This document shows, piece after piece, positions 20,594 through 28,922 of a DNA stretch of 46,003 nt. The DNA comes from Staphylococcus xylosus NJ (GTDB taxonomy: Bacteria; Bacillota; Bacilli; Staphylococcales; Staphylococcaceae). Where the stretch lies: the NCBI RefSeq assembly GCF_000338275.1, contig NZ_ANMR01000008.1, positions 1 through 46,003 on the forward strand, given 5' to 3'. Below the pieces are notes generated by a model. That model was not told the DNA's origin. It made no database searches and saw nothing but the letters and a program-made list of their open reading frames with translations. Position 1 is the first letter of the stretch. Every line of letters begins with the position of its first letter. The translations under genes were made by a program, and so were the position numbers.

Positions 20594-22277
20594 AGTATTG
20601 AATAAACCCTCACCTAAATTGCTCACCACATGGTATGCGCAACAAGTCGTTAGAGGTAATATTACGGCGAATGAATACGTTAGAAAAGAATGCCAAAGGC
20701 ATTTAAATTACCTCAAAAATGATAATCATCGGTGGGAATTTGATGAAGAAAAAGGACATAAACCAATAAGATTTATTGAAAAGTTCTGTAAACCTTCGAA
20801 AGGCGAATACGGACAACTCATATTACAACCATGGCAACATTTCATTATTGGTTCCTTGTTTGGTTGGGTAGATAAAGAAACACGCTTACGACGCTTTAAA
20901 GAAGGCGTCGTTTTTGTTGGGCGTAAAAATGGTAAAACGACATTGATATCAGGTTTAACAACTTATGGTGCTTCAGAAGATGGCGAACCCGGGGCAGATG
21001 TTGTTCTACTAGCTAATGGTATGAAACAAGCTCGATTATTATTTGATGAATCAACCAAGATGATAAAAGCTTCACCTAAATTAAATAAAAATTTCAGACC
21101 AAGAAGAGATGCTATATATTACGATAAAACAAATTCGAAAATCGAACCCCAAGCAGCAGATAGTGAGAAGTTAGATGGTTTAAACACACATATTGGTGTG
21201 TTTGATGAAATCCATGAATACAAAGATTATAAATTGATTTCTGTTATAAAAAACTCTCGACAATCAAGAAAGCAGCCTTTACTAGTTTATATTACAACGG
21301 CGGGTTATCAGTTAGATGGTCCTTTAGTTGATATGGTTGGTGCTGGTGAAGATACTTTAAATGGTGTGGTTGAAGATGAACGTACTTTTTATTTCTTAGC
21401 TTCTTTAGATAAAGAAGATGATTTAGATAATCCAGAAAATTGGGCGAAAGCAAATCCAAATTTGGGTGTATCAATTGATTTAGAAACGATGAAAGAGGAT
21501 TGGGAAAAAGCGAAGCGCGTTCCAGCGGAACGTGGGGATTTTATAACGAAACGCTTTAATATATTTGCGAACGATGATGAAATGAGTTTCTTAGACTATG
21601 AAACACTTAAGAAAAATAATAAAGTCATTGATTTAGAAGAACTCAAAGGGAAACCTTGCACGATTGGTTATGATTTATCTGAAACACAAGATTTCACTGC
21701 GGCTTGCGCTACTTTTGCCTTAGATGATGGTAATATAGCGGTTATTTCTCATTCGTGGGTGCCAGAAGAGCGCGTTAAATACGCCAATGAAAAAATACCC
21801 TTTAGAGAATGGCAAGAGGAAGGTTATTTAACAATAACACCTGGACAATACGTTGATTACCAACAAGTTTATGATTGGATTACAGAAATGAATCAATATT
21901 ATCCTGTTGAAAAAATAACGTATGACCGCGCGAATGCTTTTAAACTCAATCAAGAATTAAAAAACTATGGTTTTGAAACAGAAGAAACAAGACAAGGAGC
22001 GATTACTTTAAGTCCAGCTTTAAAAGACCTAAATGAGTTATTTTTAGATGGTAAAGTTATTTTTAATAATAATCCAATGATGCGTTGGTATATCAATAAT
22101 GTTCAATTAACTAAAGATCGTAATGATAATTGGTTACCAACGAAACAAAATCGCTATCGTAAAATCGACGGTTTTGCAGCGTTATTAAATACTTACACTG
22201 ACATTATGAATAAAGTGGTTACAGACGCAGGTAATGGCAATATTGAGTTTATTAGTATGAAAGAACTACTGAGTTAG
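20583..22277 (+). CDS. terL: Terminase large subunit
   Basis: Packaging motor ATPase and nuclease, 564 residues from GTG 20583 (GGAGG nine bases upstream). Walker A GRKNGKTT (113-120), Walker B with Asp208-Glu209 (IGVFDEIHEY), coupling motif near 'LVYITTAGYQ'. The C-terminal RNase H-like nuclease starts near 'TIGYDLSETQDFTAACATFA'. Pattern of the Terminase_1 family of cos phages such as HK97-like Firmicutes phages. The start inside terS is chosen for its ribosome site. Confidence 0.95.
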   Translation: MTIKVLNKPSPKLLTTWYAQQVVRGNITANEYVRKECQRHLNYLKNDNHRWEFDEEKGHKPIRFIEKFCKPSKGEYGQLILQPWQHFIIGSLFGWVDKETRLRRFKEGVVFVGRKNGKTTLISGLTTYGASEDGEPGADVVLLANGMKQARLLFDESTKMIKASPKLNKNFRPRRDAIYYDKTNSKIEPQAADSEKLDGLNTHIGVFDEIHEYKDYKLISVIKNSRQSRKQPLLVYITTAGYQLDGPLVDMVGAGEDTLNGVVEDERTFYFLASLDKEDDLDNPENWAKANPNLGVSIDLETMKEDWEKAKRVPAERGDFITKRFNIFANDDEMSFLDYETLKKNNKVIDLEELKGKPCTIGYDLSETQDFTAACATFALDDGNIAVISHSWVPEERVKYANEKIPFREWQEEGYLTITPGQYVDYQQVYDWITEMNQYYPVEKITYDRANAFKLNQELKNYGFETEETRQGAITLSPALKDLNELFLDGKVIFNNNPMMRWYINNVQLTKDRNDNWLPTKQNRYRKIDGFAALLNTYTDIMNKVVTDAGNGNIEFISMKELLS

Positions 22278-22280
22278 GAG

Positions 22281-23552
22281 GTGAAGGCAATCGCTAAACA
22301 AAATTTACTCAGTAAGATGAAACAAAAATTGATAGATAATTGGGTAGACCAAAGCAGGCAAAAGCTTTATGACTTCTCGCCTTGGCGTAATAAAAACTTT
22401 TGGGGTGTTATTAATAACACTTTAGAAACCAATGAAACGATATTTGCGGCTATTACTAAATTATCTAATTCAATGGCGAGTATTCCTATCAAGCTTTATA
22501 AAAATTATGAATCAGTAACAAATGATATTTCTTTACTCATTACAGATACGCCGAATGGCTCAATTAGTAGTTTTGATTTCATTAATCAAATTGAAACATG
22601 TCGAAATGAAAAAGGGAATGCTTATGTATTAATCGAACGTGATATTTATCATCAACCTAATAAATTATATTTAATTAATCCAGATGTCGTTGAAATACTA
22701 ATTGAAAATACCTCAAAAGATATTTATTACAGTATTCACGCAGCTACAGATAATAAACTAATCATTCACAATACAGATATGATGCATTTCAAACACATTG
22801 TTGGTTCGAATATGGTTCAAGGTATTAGTCCTGTTGATGTATTAAAGAATACAACTGATTTTGATAATGCCATTCGAAATTTCAATCTAAAAGAGATGGA
22901 AAAACCTGAATCATTTGTCCTTAAATATGGGACTAACGTCTCCGATGAGAAGCGAAAAGCAGTTGTACAAAATTTTAAAGAATTCTATGAAGAAAATGGC
23001 GGGGTTTTATTCCAAGAACCCGGGGTTGAAATTGACCCACTAAATAAAAAGTATGTATCTGAGGATATTGTGGCCACCGAAAATTTAACAAGGGAACGTA
23101 TTGCGAATGTATTTCAGATACCATCGGTATTTTTAAATGCGAATAACGCGATGACATTTAAATCAAATGAAGAACTTGACCGTTATTATTTACAACATAC
23201 GTTACTACCTATCATTAAGCAGTATGAAGAAGAATTTAATCGCAAGTTATTGACCAAATACCGACGGACGATGGGTTATTACTTCAAATTTAATGTTAAA
23301 TCGTTCTTACGTGCAGATAGTAAAACACAAGCTGAGGTTTATTTTAAAGCTGTACGTAGTGGTTATTATACGGTTAATGATATTAGGTCATGGGAAGATC
23401 TACCACCTGTTGAAGGTGGCGATGTTCCATTAATCAGTGGTGACTTATACCCAATTGATACACCACCAGAACAAAGACATACATCGAAAGGGGGTGACAA
23501 TCATGGACAAGACAAAGACTTACTTTCAGATGAACAAGAAGACCCAGAATAA
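22281..23552 (+). CDS. Portal protein
   Basis: HK97-type portal, dodecameric ring for DNA entry and exit. Up to 423 residues, with 'NETIFAAITKLSNSMASIPI', 'NEKGNAYVLIERD', 'MMHFKHIVGSNMVQGISPVD' and 'ATENLTRERIANVFQIPSVF'. The start is uncertain: GTG 22281 overlaps the AGGAGG itself, while an ATC at 22290 is at ideal spacing (eight bases) and the next ATG (22318) has no site. The C-terminus overlaps the protease gene by 50 bases. Confidence 0.93.
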   Translation: MKAIAKQNLLSKMKQKLIDNWVDQSRQKLYDFSPWRNKNFWGVINNTLETNETIFAAITKLSNSMASIPIKLYKNYESVTNDISLLITDTPNGSISSFDFINQIETCRNEKGNAYVLIERDIYHQPNKLYLINPDVVEILIENTSKDIYYSIHAATDNKLIIHNTDMMHFKHIVGSNMVQGISPVDVLKNTTDFDNAIRNFNLKEMEKPESFVLKYGTNVSDEKRKAVVQNFKEFYEENGGVLFQEPGVEIDPLNKKYVSEDIVATENLTRERIANVFQIPSVFLNANNAMTFKSNEELDRYYLQHTLLPIIKQYEEEFNRKLLTKYRRTMGYYFKFNVKSFLRADSKTQAEVYFKAVRSGYYTVNDIRSWEDLPPVEGGDVPLISGDLYPIDTPPEQRHTSKGGDNHGQDKDLLSDEQEDPE

Positions 23553-24273
23553 AGGTGAAATTTATATTTATGGTGATATTGTTTCAAGTAAATGGGACGA
23601 AACTGATGTCACTGCTGTCGATTTTAAAAACGAACTCAACCAACTTGGTGATGTATCTGAGATAGATGTTCATATCAATTCAGCAGGTGGTAATGTTTTC
23701 GAAGGTCATGCGATATACAACATGTTAAAAATGCATAAAGCCAAAGTAAATATTTATGTTGATGCCTTAGCGGCATCCATCGCAAGTGTTATCGCAATGA
23801 GCGGTGACACTATTTTTATGCACAAAAACAGCTTTATGATGATTCATAACTCTTGGATTATGACCTTAGGTAATTCGAAAGACTTACGACAAACGGCAGA
23901 TTTATTAGATAAAACAGACCAATCAAGTAATAACGCTTATTTAGATAAAGCGACGAACTTATCTGAATCAGAACTGAAACAATTGCTTGAAGCTGAAACT
24001 TGGTTAACAGCAGATGAAGCGTTAGAAAAAGGACTAGCAGATGAAATATTAGGCGCAAGTGAAATAGCTGCCAGTATTTCAAAAGATAGTTATCAAATGT
24101 TTAAAAACGTGCCTGAAAACATTGAAAAAGATGTTGATAAAATTACAACTGTTTCAGATATTCAGGCAGATAATACGGTTGAAACACCTCAAGAAACGAT
24201 GACACAAGTGGAAAAAGAATCAAGAGAAATAATAAAACAAAATGCAGAAAATTTAAAATTACTTTATAAATAG
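23503..24273 (+). CDS. Head maturation protease, ClpP-like
   Basis: 256 residues from ATG 23503 (GAAAGGGGGTGA upstream). ClpP/S14 fold with 'IYIYGDIVSSKWDETD', catalytic Ser92 in 'ALAASIASVIAMSGD', His115 in 'MMIHNSW' and an Asp further on. It processes scaffold and capsid during head assembly. The long acidic C-terminal tail may serve as scaffold. It lies between portal and capsid as in HK97-type modules. Confidence 0.93.
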   Translation: MDKTKTYFQMNKKTQNKGEIYIYGDIVSSKWDETDVTAVDFKNELNQLGDVSEIDVHINSAGGNVFEGHAIYNMLKMHKAKVNIYVDALAASIASVIAMSGDTIFMHKNSFMMIHNSWIMTLGNSKDLRQTADLLDKTDQSSNNAYLDKATNLSESELKQLLEAETWLTADEALEKGLADEILGASEIAASISKDSYQMFKNVPENIEKDVDKITTVSDIQADNTVETPQETMTQVEKESREIIKQNAENLKLLYK

Positions 24274-24288
24274 AAAGGAGACATATTT

Positions 24289-25464
24289 ATGTCTACATTA
24301 TACGAATTAAAACAATCTCTAGGAGAAGTAGGAGAACAATTAAAAAATAAAAATAACGAGTTATCTCAAAAAGCTGGTGATCCAAATGTAGCGTTTGAAA
24401 GTGTAAAACAGCTTGAAAAAGATGTAGATATTCTCCAACAAAGATATGATATTTTAGAGAAAAGAAAAAGTGACGTGGAACAAAAACAAGCTGAAAAAGC
24501 AGAACAAGATATGGAAAAAACTTCAGTATATCAAACGTTAAGTGAAGATGATAAAAAAGTTAAAGCGAAAGCTGAATTCTATCGTCACGCTTTATTACCA
24601 AATGACTTTGAAAAACCATCTCAAGAAGCACAACGTTTATTGTATGCTTTACCGACAGGTAATGATACAGGTGGAGACAAATTCTTACCGACGACACTGT
24701 CTAATGAATTAGTTTCTGAACCATTCGCGCGTAACCAATTACGTGAAAAAGCGCGTCTAACTAATATTAAAGGGTTAGAAATCCCACGTATTTCATATAC
24801 ATTAGATGATGATGAATTTATTACAGATGAAGAAACGGCTAAAGAAATGGCATTAAAAGGAGATACAGTGAAATTTAGCTCACATAAATTTAAAGTCTAT
24901 GCCGCTGTTTCAGATACCGTTATTCATGGCTCAGATATTGATTTAGTTAATTGGGTAGAAAATGCGTTACGTTCAGGTTTAGCTGATAAAGAGCGTAAAG
25001 ATGCCTTTGCCCTAAGTCCTAAAAACAGTATTGAACATATGTCGTTCTATAATTCAGACGTGAAAGAAGTGTCAGGTGAAGATATATATGAAGCTATTGT
25101 TAATGCAATTGCTGACTTGCATGAAGACTATCGCAGTAACGCTACAATCTACATGAGATATATTGATTATGTAAAAATTATCAAAATCTTATCAAATGGC
25201 ACAACAAATTTCTTCGATACACCAGCTGAAAAAGTATTTGGTAAGTCTGTCGTATTTACAGATAGCGCAGTTAACCCAGTCGTGGGTGATTTCAATTACT
25301 TCGGCATTAACTATGACAATACAACGTTTGATACGGATAAAGATGTTAAAAAAGGTGAATATCTATTCGTCTTAACTGCTTGGTATGACCAACAACGTAC
25401 ATTAGATAGTGCGTTCCGTATCGCTAAGGTTGATGGTGGTTCTGACGACTCGAATACACCCTAA
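24289..25464 (+). CDS. Major capsid protein, HK97 fold
   Basis: 391 residues in the zero frame. A coiled-coil delta domain (about 1-85) is followed by the HK97 core ('LLYALPTGNDTGGDKFLPTT' to 'ILSNGTTNFFDTP' and on). The delta part is probably removed by the upstream protease. The gene ends ACA-CCC-TAA; a +1 slip on CCC-T adds N-K and 18 more residues to TAG 25523-25525, giving a 411-residue form. AAAGGAGAC precedes the ATG. Confidence 0.94.
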   Translation: MSTLYELKQSLGEVGEQLKNKNNELSQKAGDPNVAFESVKQLEKDVDILQQRYDILEKRKSDVEQKQAEKAEQDMEKTSVYQTLSEDDKKVKAKAEFYRHALLPNDFEKPSQEAQRLLYALPTGNDTGGDKFLPTTLSNELVSEPFARNQLREKARLTNIKGLEIPRISYTLDDDEFITDEETAKEMALKGDTVKFSSHKFKVYAAVSDTVIHGSDIDLVNWVENALRSGLADKERKDAFALSPKNSIEHMSFYNSDVKEVSGEDIYEAIVNAIADLHEDYRSNATIYMRYIDYVKIIKILSNGTTNFFDTPAEKVFGKSVVFTDSAVNPVVGDFNYFGINYDNTTFDTDKDVKKGEYLFVLTAWYDQQRTLDSAFRIAKVDGGSDDSNTP

Positions 25465-25528
25465 CAAACCCCAAAAGGTAGAAGTAGAGACGAGAGCGAA
25501 ATCCGTCTCTATTTCTGCTGAATAGGGG
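25459..25528 (+). other. Putative +1 frameshift element of the capsid gene
   Basis: CCC-TAA at 25459-25464; slip of the proline tRNA from CCC to CCT leads to 20 more codons ending at 25525 (tail PQKVEVETRAKSVSISAE). A stem AGAGACG/CGTCTCT (25486-25492 with 25504-25510) lies downstream, and CCCC (25469-25472) could pair with GGGG (25525-25528) around it. The tail-tube gene has the same layout. Confidence 0.75.
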
Positions 25529-25536
25529 TGGTTTTG

Positions 25537-25824
25537 ATGAATCAAAGTGAATTATTACGCATCAAAAGATGGTTAAACATAGATTATGACATCGAAAATG
25601 ATACGTTAGAAGATATGATTCTAAGCGCTAAGTCTGAATTAAGTTTAAGTGGTGTGCCTCAGTACGATCATAGTGATGAGGCATATCCTTTATATTGCCA
25701 AGCGATTAATTATATTGTTTCGCGTGATTATGAGACTCGTGGCTTTGTTGAGTATGAACGCGAAAATAAAGGATTTAATGACAGAACCTTACAATCATTT
25801 ATTCTTAAGTTGAAAGTTTGGTGA
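25537..25824 (+). CDS. Head-tail connector, gp6-like
   Basis: 95 residues from ATG 25537 (GGGGTGG upstream, shared with the frameshift element). Helical adaptor with 'RIKRWLNIDYDIENDTLEDM' and 'LYCQAINYIVSRDYE', as in DNA-packaging/connector proteins placed after the capsid gene. It forms the ring below the portal. Confidence 0.85.
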   Translation: MNQSELLRIKRWLNIDYDIENDTLEDMILSAKSELSLSGVPQYDHSDEAYPLYCQAINYIVSRDYETRGFVEYERENKGFNDRTLQSFILKLKVW

Positions 25825-25829
25825 TTTAA

Positions 25830-26165
25830 GTGCAATTTAAAAACTTTAATACGTACTTAACTTTTTATGACATGGTTAAAACTGGTCCTTACCCAGATGA
25901 TTTAGAAGAAAAAGAGGTTTATAGTTGTAAAGTTGAAAAATATGATAATTCCATTAAAGACAGACAAGTTCTAACGACAAACGGTAAAACCCAAGGTTTT
26001 ACATTTATAATGAGAGACGCTCAACGACAATTTATCCCAAATTATCAACATACAATCAAAGTGAAGGATTATCGATTTGAAACACAACTATTTAACATAT
26101 ACGATATTCGATTTGATAAACCAAAAGCAGGCTATATTACGGTGGTGGTGGCTGAAAATGAGTAA
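25830..26165 (+). CDS. Head closure / head-tail adaptor protein
   Basis: 111 residues from GTG 25830. Beta-barrel adaptor with 'LTFYDMVKTGPYPDDLEEKE' and 'HTIKVKDYRFETQLFNIYDI', in the usual second connector place. Stop overlaps the next gene by eight bases. Confidence 0.8.
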   Translation: MQFKNFNTYLTFYDMVKTGPYPDDLEEKEVYSCKVEKYDNSIKDRQVLTTNGKTQGFTFIMRDAQRQFIPNYQHTIKVKDYRFETQLFNIYDIRFDKPKAGYITVVVAENE

Positions 26166-26583
26166 ACCTAAAAACAATGGTATATATGATGTAAAGCTTA
26201 AAGGCGAAAAAGAAATAATGAAAAAGATGGAAGCAAAATTTGGTCAAAAAGCAATGCAAGTAAAGAATGATAAAGCTTTAATTGAAGCATCTGACTTTTT
26301 AAAAGAAGAACTCAAATATCAATTTGAAGATTTTAGAGATACAGGCGCGACCATACAAGAAATGAAGCGAGATAATCCTGAAACGGTTGCTGGTCAAAGA
26401 CGGATTATGATTCATTGGGAAGGTCCTAAAGAAAGAAAAAATATCATTCATCTTAATGAACATGGCTATACACGTAATGGTAAAAAGTATACACCTCAAG
26501 GTTACGGTGTCATTGCCAAAACATTAGATGCATCACAAACCAAATACCGTGGCATCATTCGAAGAGAGTTGAACAAAAAATGA
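26158..26583 (+). CDS. HK97 gp10-like tail/head joining protein
   Basis: 141 residues from ATG 26158. Starts basic, with 'GEKEIMKKMEAKFGQKAMQV' and 'EHGYTRNGKKYTPQGYGVI', the pattern of the HK97 gp10 family. It acts at the neck when tail and head join. The stop overlaps the following ATG. Confidence 0.85.
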   Translation: MSKPKNNGIYDVKLKGEKEIMKKMEAKFGQKAMQVKNDKALIEASDFLKEELKYQFEDFRDTGATIQEMKRDNPETVAGQRRIMIHWEGPKERKNIIHLNEHGYTRNGKKYTPQGYGVIAKTLDASQTKYRGIIRRELNKK

Positions 26584-26975
26584 ATATACTCAAATATATT
26601 AAGAATATCATTATTAACGACCCTATACTTGTATCAGAAGTAAACAACCGCATTTATTATTACGAAGTAACAGAAGTGGATGATACGAGCGATGCGTTTG
26701 TCGTTTTAACCCCGATATTAGATCGTCCAAGCACATATGTTTCTGATAAATATCTATCGGAAACTTATTTTTTTCAAGTCGATGTTGAATCTTATAATCA
26801 TCAACAAACGATAGATATAACCAAACGGATTCGTTATTTACTATCAAATGAAAATTTAAATCAAGCATCATCACAATTAGATGACTATTTTAAAGCAACA
26901 CAAAGGTATGTGATGTCACGAAGATATCGTGGCATACCCAAAAATCAATATTACAAAGGTGAACGTGTCGAATAG
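26580..26975 (+). CDS. Tail terminator / completion protein
   Basis: 131 residues. Alpha/beta fold with 'RIYYYEVTEVDDTSDAFVVL' and 'YFFQVDVESYNHQQTIDITK', typical of tail terminators between gp10 and the tail tube. It caps the tube and sets the interface to the head. Confidence 0.8.
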   Translation: MNILKYIKNIIINDPILVSEVNNRIYYYEVTEVDDTSDAFVVLTPILDRPSTYVSDKYLSETYFFQVDVESYNHQQTIDITKRIRYLLSNENLNQASSQLDDYFKATQRYVMSRRYRGIPKNQYYKGERVE

Positions 26976-27008
26976 ATGCGTTCTTTTTAATTCAAGGAGG
27001 AAAAAATT

Positions 27009-27650
27009 ATGGCAGTAGTAGGATTTGAAAAAGTACACGTAGGTATTTTTGATGAAGATGAAAAAATTAAGAAATTAATGACATGGAAAGATGAACACGG
27101 TGGTACAGTTAATCTTAACATTTCAGGATTAGCCCCTGAAAAAGTTGAAATGCGTGCTTCGAATAAGACCGTATGGTCTAAAAAACAAGGAACAGGCGAA
27201 GTTCAATCAGAACTTGATTTATTTAACGTGCCAGATAAAGATTTAGACGCCGTTTTAGGTCGTGATATGGACGATAACGGTACTTCATGGGTTGGTGAAG
27301 ATTCTCGTGCGCCGTATGTCGCATTAATTGGAGAGTCTGCCGATTTATTATCAGGCGACCCTGTTTATTGTGCCTTAACTAAAGGGACAATGAGTCTTGA
27401 ATCTATTGAATGGAAAACAACGGCGAAGGAAGAAGAAGAACCAGAACCACAACAACTTACAGGTGATTGGATTGCGCGCACAATTGATGGCAATTCACGT
27501 ATTTATGGTTATCACGTTGGTAAAAAAGGGGCAGATGAATTATTCAAAAGTGTGTTCCCTGGTTATGAAGACGTTAAAGATGATGATTCAGACAATAGTA
27601 ATGAAGATTCAAACGATAACGAAAATGAAGAAGAAACAGTAACGCCCTAA
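27009..27650 (+). CDS. Major tail tube protein
   Basis: 213 residues in the zero frame. Beta-sandwich tube subunit with 'GFEKVHVGIFDEDEKIKKLM', 'GTVNLNISGLAPEKVEMRAS' and 'VPDKDLDAVLGRDM', followed by an acidic linker. Ends ACG-CCC-TAA; a +1 slip adds 20 residues to TAG 27709-27711 (233-residue form). CAAGGAGGAAAAAATT precedes the ATG. Confidence 0.92.
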   Translation: MAVVGFEKVHVGIFDEDEKIKKLMTWKDEHGGTVNLNISGLAPEKVEMRASNKTVWSKKQGTGEVQSELDLFNVPDKDLDAVLGRDMDDNGTSWVGEDSRAPYVALIGESADLLSGDPVYCALTKGTMSLESIEWKTTAKEEEEPEPQQLTGDWIARTIDGNSRIYGYHVGKKGADELFKSVFPGYEDVKDDDSDNSNEDSNDNENEEETVTP

Positions 27651-27714
27651 GGCTCCCCAAAATGTAGGGGTAACAGCTAAAAGTAAGTCGGCTGTTATTT
27701 CTGCAGAATAGGGG
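27645..27714 (+). other. Putative +1 frameshift element of the tail-tube gene
   Basis: CCC-TAA at 27645-27650; +1 reading gives K-A and then PQNVGVTAKSKSAVISAE. Downstream stem TAACAGC/GCTGTTA (27671-27677 with 27691-27697), and CCCC (27655-27658) can pair with GGGG (27711-27714). Same order and spacing of parts as at the capsid gene. Confidence 0.75.
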
Positions 27715-27745
27715 TTTTTATATTAAATTACTAGGAGGCTTTTAA

Positions 27746-28276
27746 ATGGCAGATATTTTAAAAATTTATAAAGATGATGAAGTAGTCGCAAGTGCTGAAC
27801 GTGGTGAAGATGGCAAGGCTAACGTTACGATTGAAGGTCTGGACGCAGACACAGAATATGAAGCAGGCACGTATCAAGCTGCTTTTAGTAACGATAACGG
27901 CGAATCTGATAAAACAGAGGTACCAGGATTTAAAACAAATCCCATTAAAGTAACAGGCGTTTCCCTTGATAAAGAAAGTTTAACGTTAAATGTCGGAGAT
28001 ACAGAAACCATTCAACCAACGGTTGCACCATCGACTGCGACTAATAAAGGTGTAGCTTATGCATCATCAAATAGAGATGTAGCTACAGTAAATGAAGATG
28101 GTACAATTACAGCCATTGCAGACGGTACAGCTAACATTGAAGTTACTACTGAGGATGGTAATAAAAAAGCGACATGTGCCGTCACAGTAGAAACTGAAGA
28201 AGAACCTGCACCAGATGAACCCGATAATGTAGAAGTAGAAGCAAATGAAAATGATGCAGATGTATCAGCAGAATAA
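27746..28276 (+). CDS. Ig-like (FN3 + Big_2) virion protein
   Basis: 176 residues. The N-terminal part (about 1-68) looks like a fibronectin-III-like fold ('TIEGLDADTEYEAGTYQAAF'). The second (about 70-152) is a Big_2 bacterial Ig-like domain ('VSLDKESLTLNVGDTETIQP', 'YASSNRDVATVNEDGTITAI'). The end, PDNVEVEANENDADVSAE, has the same length and anchors as the frameshift tails of capsid and tail tube. Probably a decoration protein of the tail. TAGGAGGCTTTTAA precedes the ATG. Confidence 0.85.
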   Translation: MADILKIYKDDEVVASAERGEDGKANVTIEGLDADTEYEAGTYQAAFSNDNGESDKTEVPGFKTNPIKVTGVSLDKESLTLNVGDTETIQPTVAPSTATNKGVAYASSNRDVATVNEDGTITAIADGTANIEVTTEDGNKKATCAVTVETEEEPAPDEPDNVEVEANENDADVSAE

Positions 28277-28283
28277 ATAAACA

Positions 28284-28307
28284 AGGCGACTTCGGTCGCC
28301 TATTTTT
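28284..28307 (+). terminator. Terminator with TTCG loop
   Basis: AGGCGAC, loop TTCG, GTCGCCT, then ATTTTT. Strong stem between the Ig-like gene and the tail chaperones. It may lower the expression of distal tail genes relative to capsid and tube. Confidence 0.85.
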
Positions 28308-28343
28308 GTATACAAAAATAATTAACTTTAAGGAGACAATAAC

Positions 28344-28694
28344 ATGATCAAATTTGAAATTAAAAACCAAGAAACAGGTAAAGTAGAAAGCTATTCAAAA
28401 GATGTTATCACAATGGGCGAAGCAGAACGTTTTTATGAATGGATGGAAAGTCGCGAAAAAGAAGTGAATAAAGAAAAGCCAGATATGAAAAAAGTGAGAA
28501 AAATGGAACGTGATTACTTAGTTAGTTTGTTTGAAAAACAAGGATTAACAGAAGAGGACGTTTTAAACAACATGGGTACAAAAACATATTCTCATGTATT
28601 AGGTGAAATATTTCGAGAAATCAGCGGCGAAGATGAAGCAGATTCAGAAGATGAAACAAGCCAAGAGGGAAAGACAGAAGAACACTCTCAATAA
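28344..28694 (+). CDS. Tail assembly chaperone G
   Basis: 116 residues, acidic and helical, 'KAERFYEWMESREKE'-like start region and 'LVSLFEKQGLTEEDVLNNMG'. The position before the tape measure and the GGGAAAG slippery site near its end identify it as the G equivalent of lambda. It should coat the tape measure while the tube assembles. TAAGGAGACAATAAC precedes the ATG. Confidence 0.88.
   Translation: MIKFEIKNQETGKVESYSKDVITMGEAERFYEWMESREKEVNKEKPDMKKVRKMERDYLVSLFEKQGLTEEDVLNNMGTKTYSHVLGEIFREISGEDEADSEDETSQEGKTEEHSQ
28667..28673 (+). other. -1 frameshift slippery site GGGAAAG
   Basis: Zero-frame codons are GAG GGA AAG, giving the heptamer G-GGA-AAG (X-XXY-YYZ), the same as in lambda G/T. A -1 slip leaves the G frame six codons before its stop and reads on through the T frame. 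Confidence 0.85.
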
Positions 28695-28900
28695 GAGAGA
28701 TTTTATCAAATATTAGGGATTTACAACGATTCTGTATGATGCATTACGGTTGGACTTTAACAGAAGTTAAGGCACAACCGTATTTTCAATTGTTATCGAT
28801 TTTAAACGAAGATGATAAAAAAGATAAACAAAAAACTAAATCTAAAAAAGAACAAGAAGTTATTAAAGGTAAAGACTTAATTAAACTATTCGGTGGATAG
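28673..28900 (+). CDS. Tail assembly chaperone T part (made as GT by frameshift)
   Basis: Frame without its own start: D-R-R-T-L-S-I-R-E-I..., with 'ILSNIRDLQRFCMMHYGWTL' and 'EVKAQPYFQLLSIL', ending K-L-F-G-G. The G part of 110 codons plus this frame gives a GT protein of about 185 residues. The T domain should bind the tail tube and bring it to the tape measure. Confidence 0.85.
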   Translation, partial: DRRTLSIREILSNIRDLQRFCMMHYGWTLTEVKAQPYFQLLSILNEDDKKDKQKTKSKKEQEVIKGKDLIKLFGG

Positions 28901-28922
28901 GTAAGAAGGGAGGTACATATAA

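Noticed and set aside
27397..27642. Second-frame ORF inside the tail-tube gene
   Set aside because: Lys/Met-rich translation caused by the acidic linker codons of the real gene; no ribosome site.
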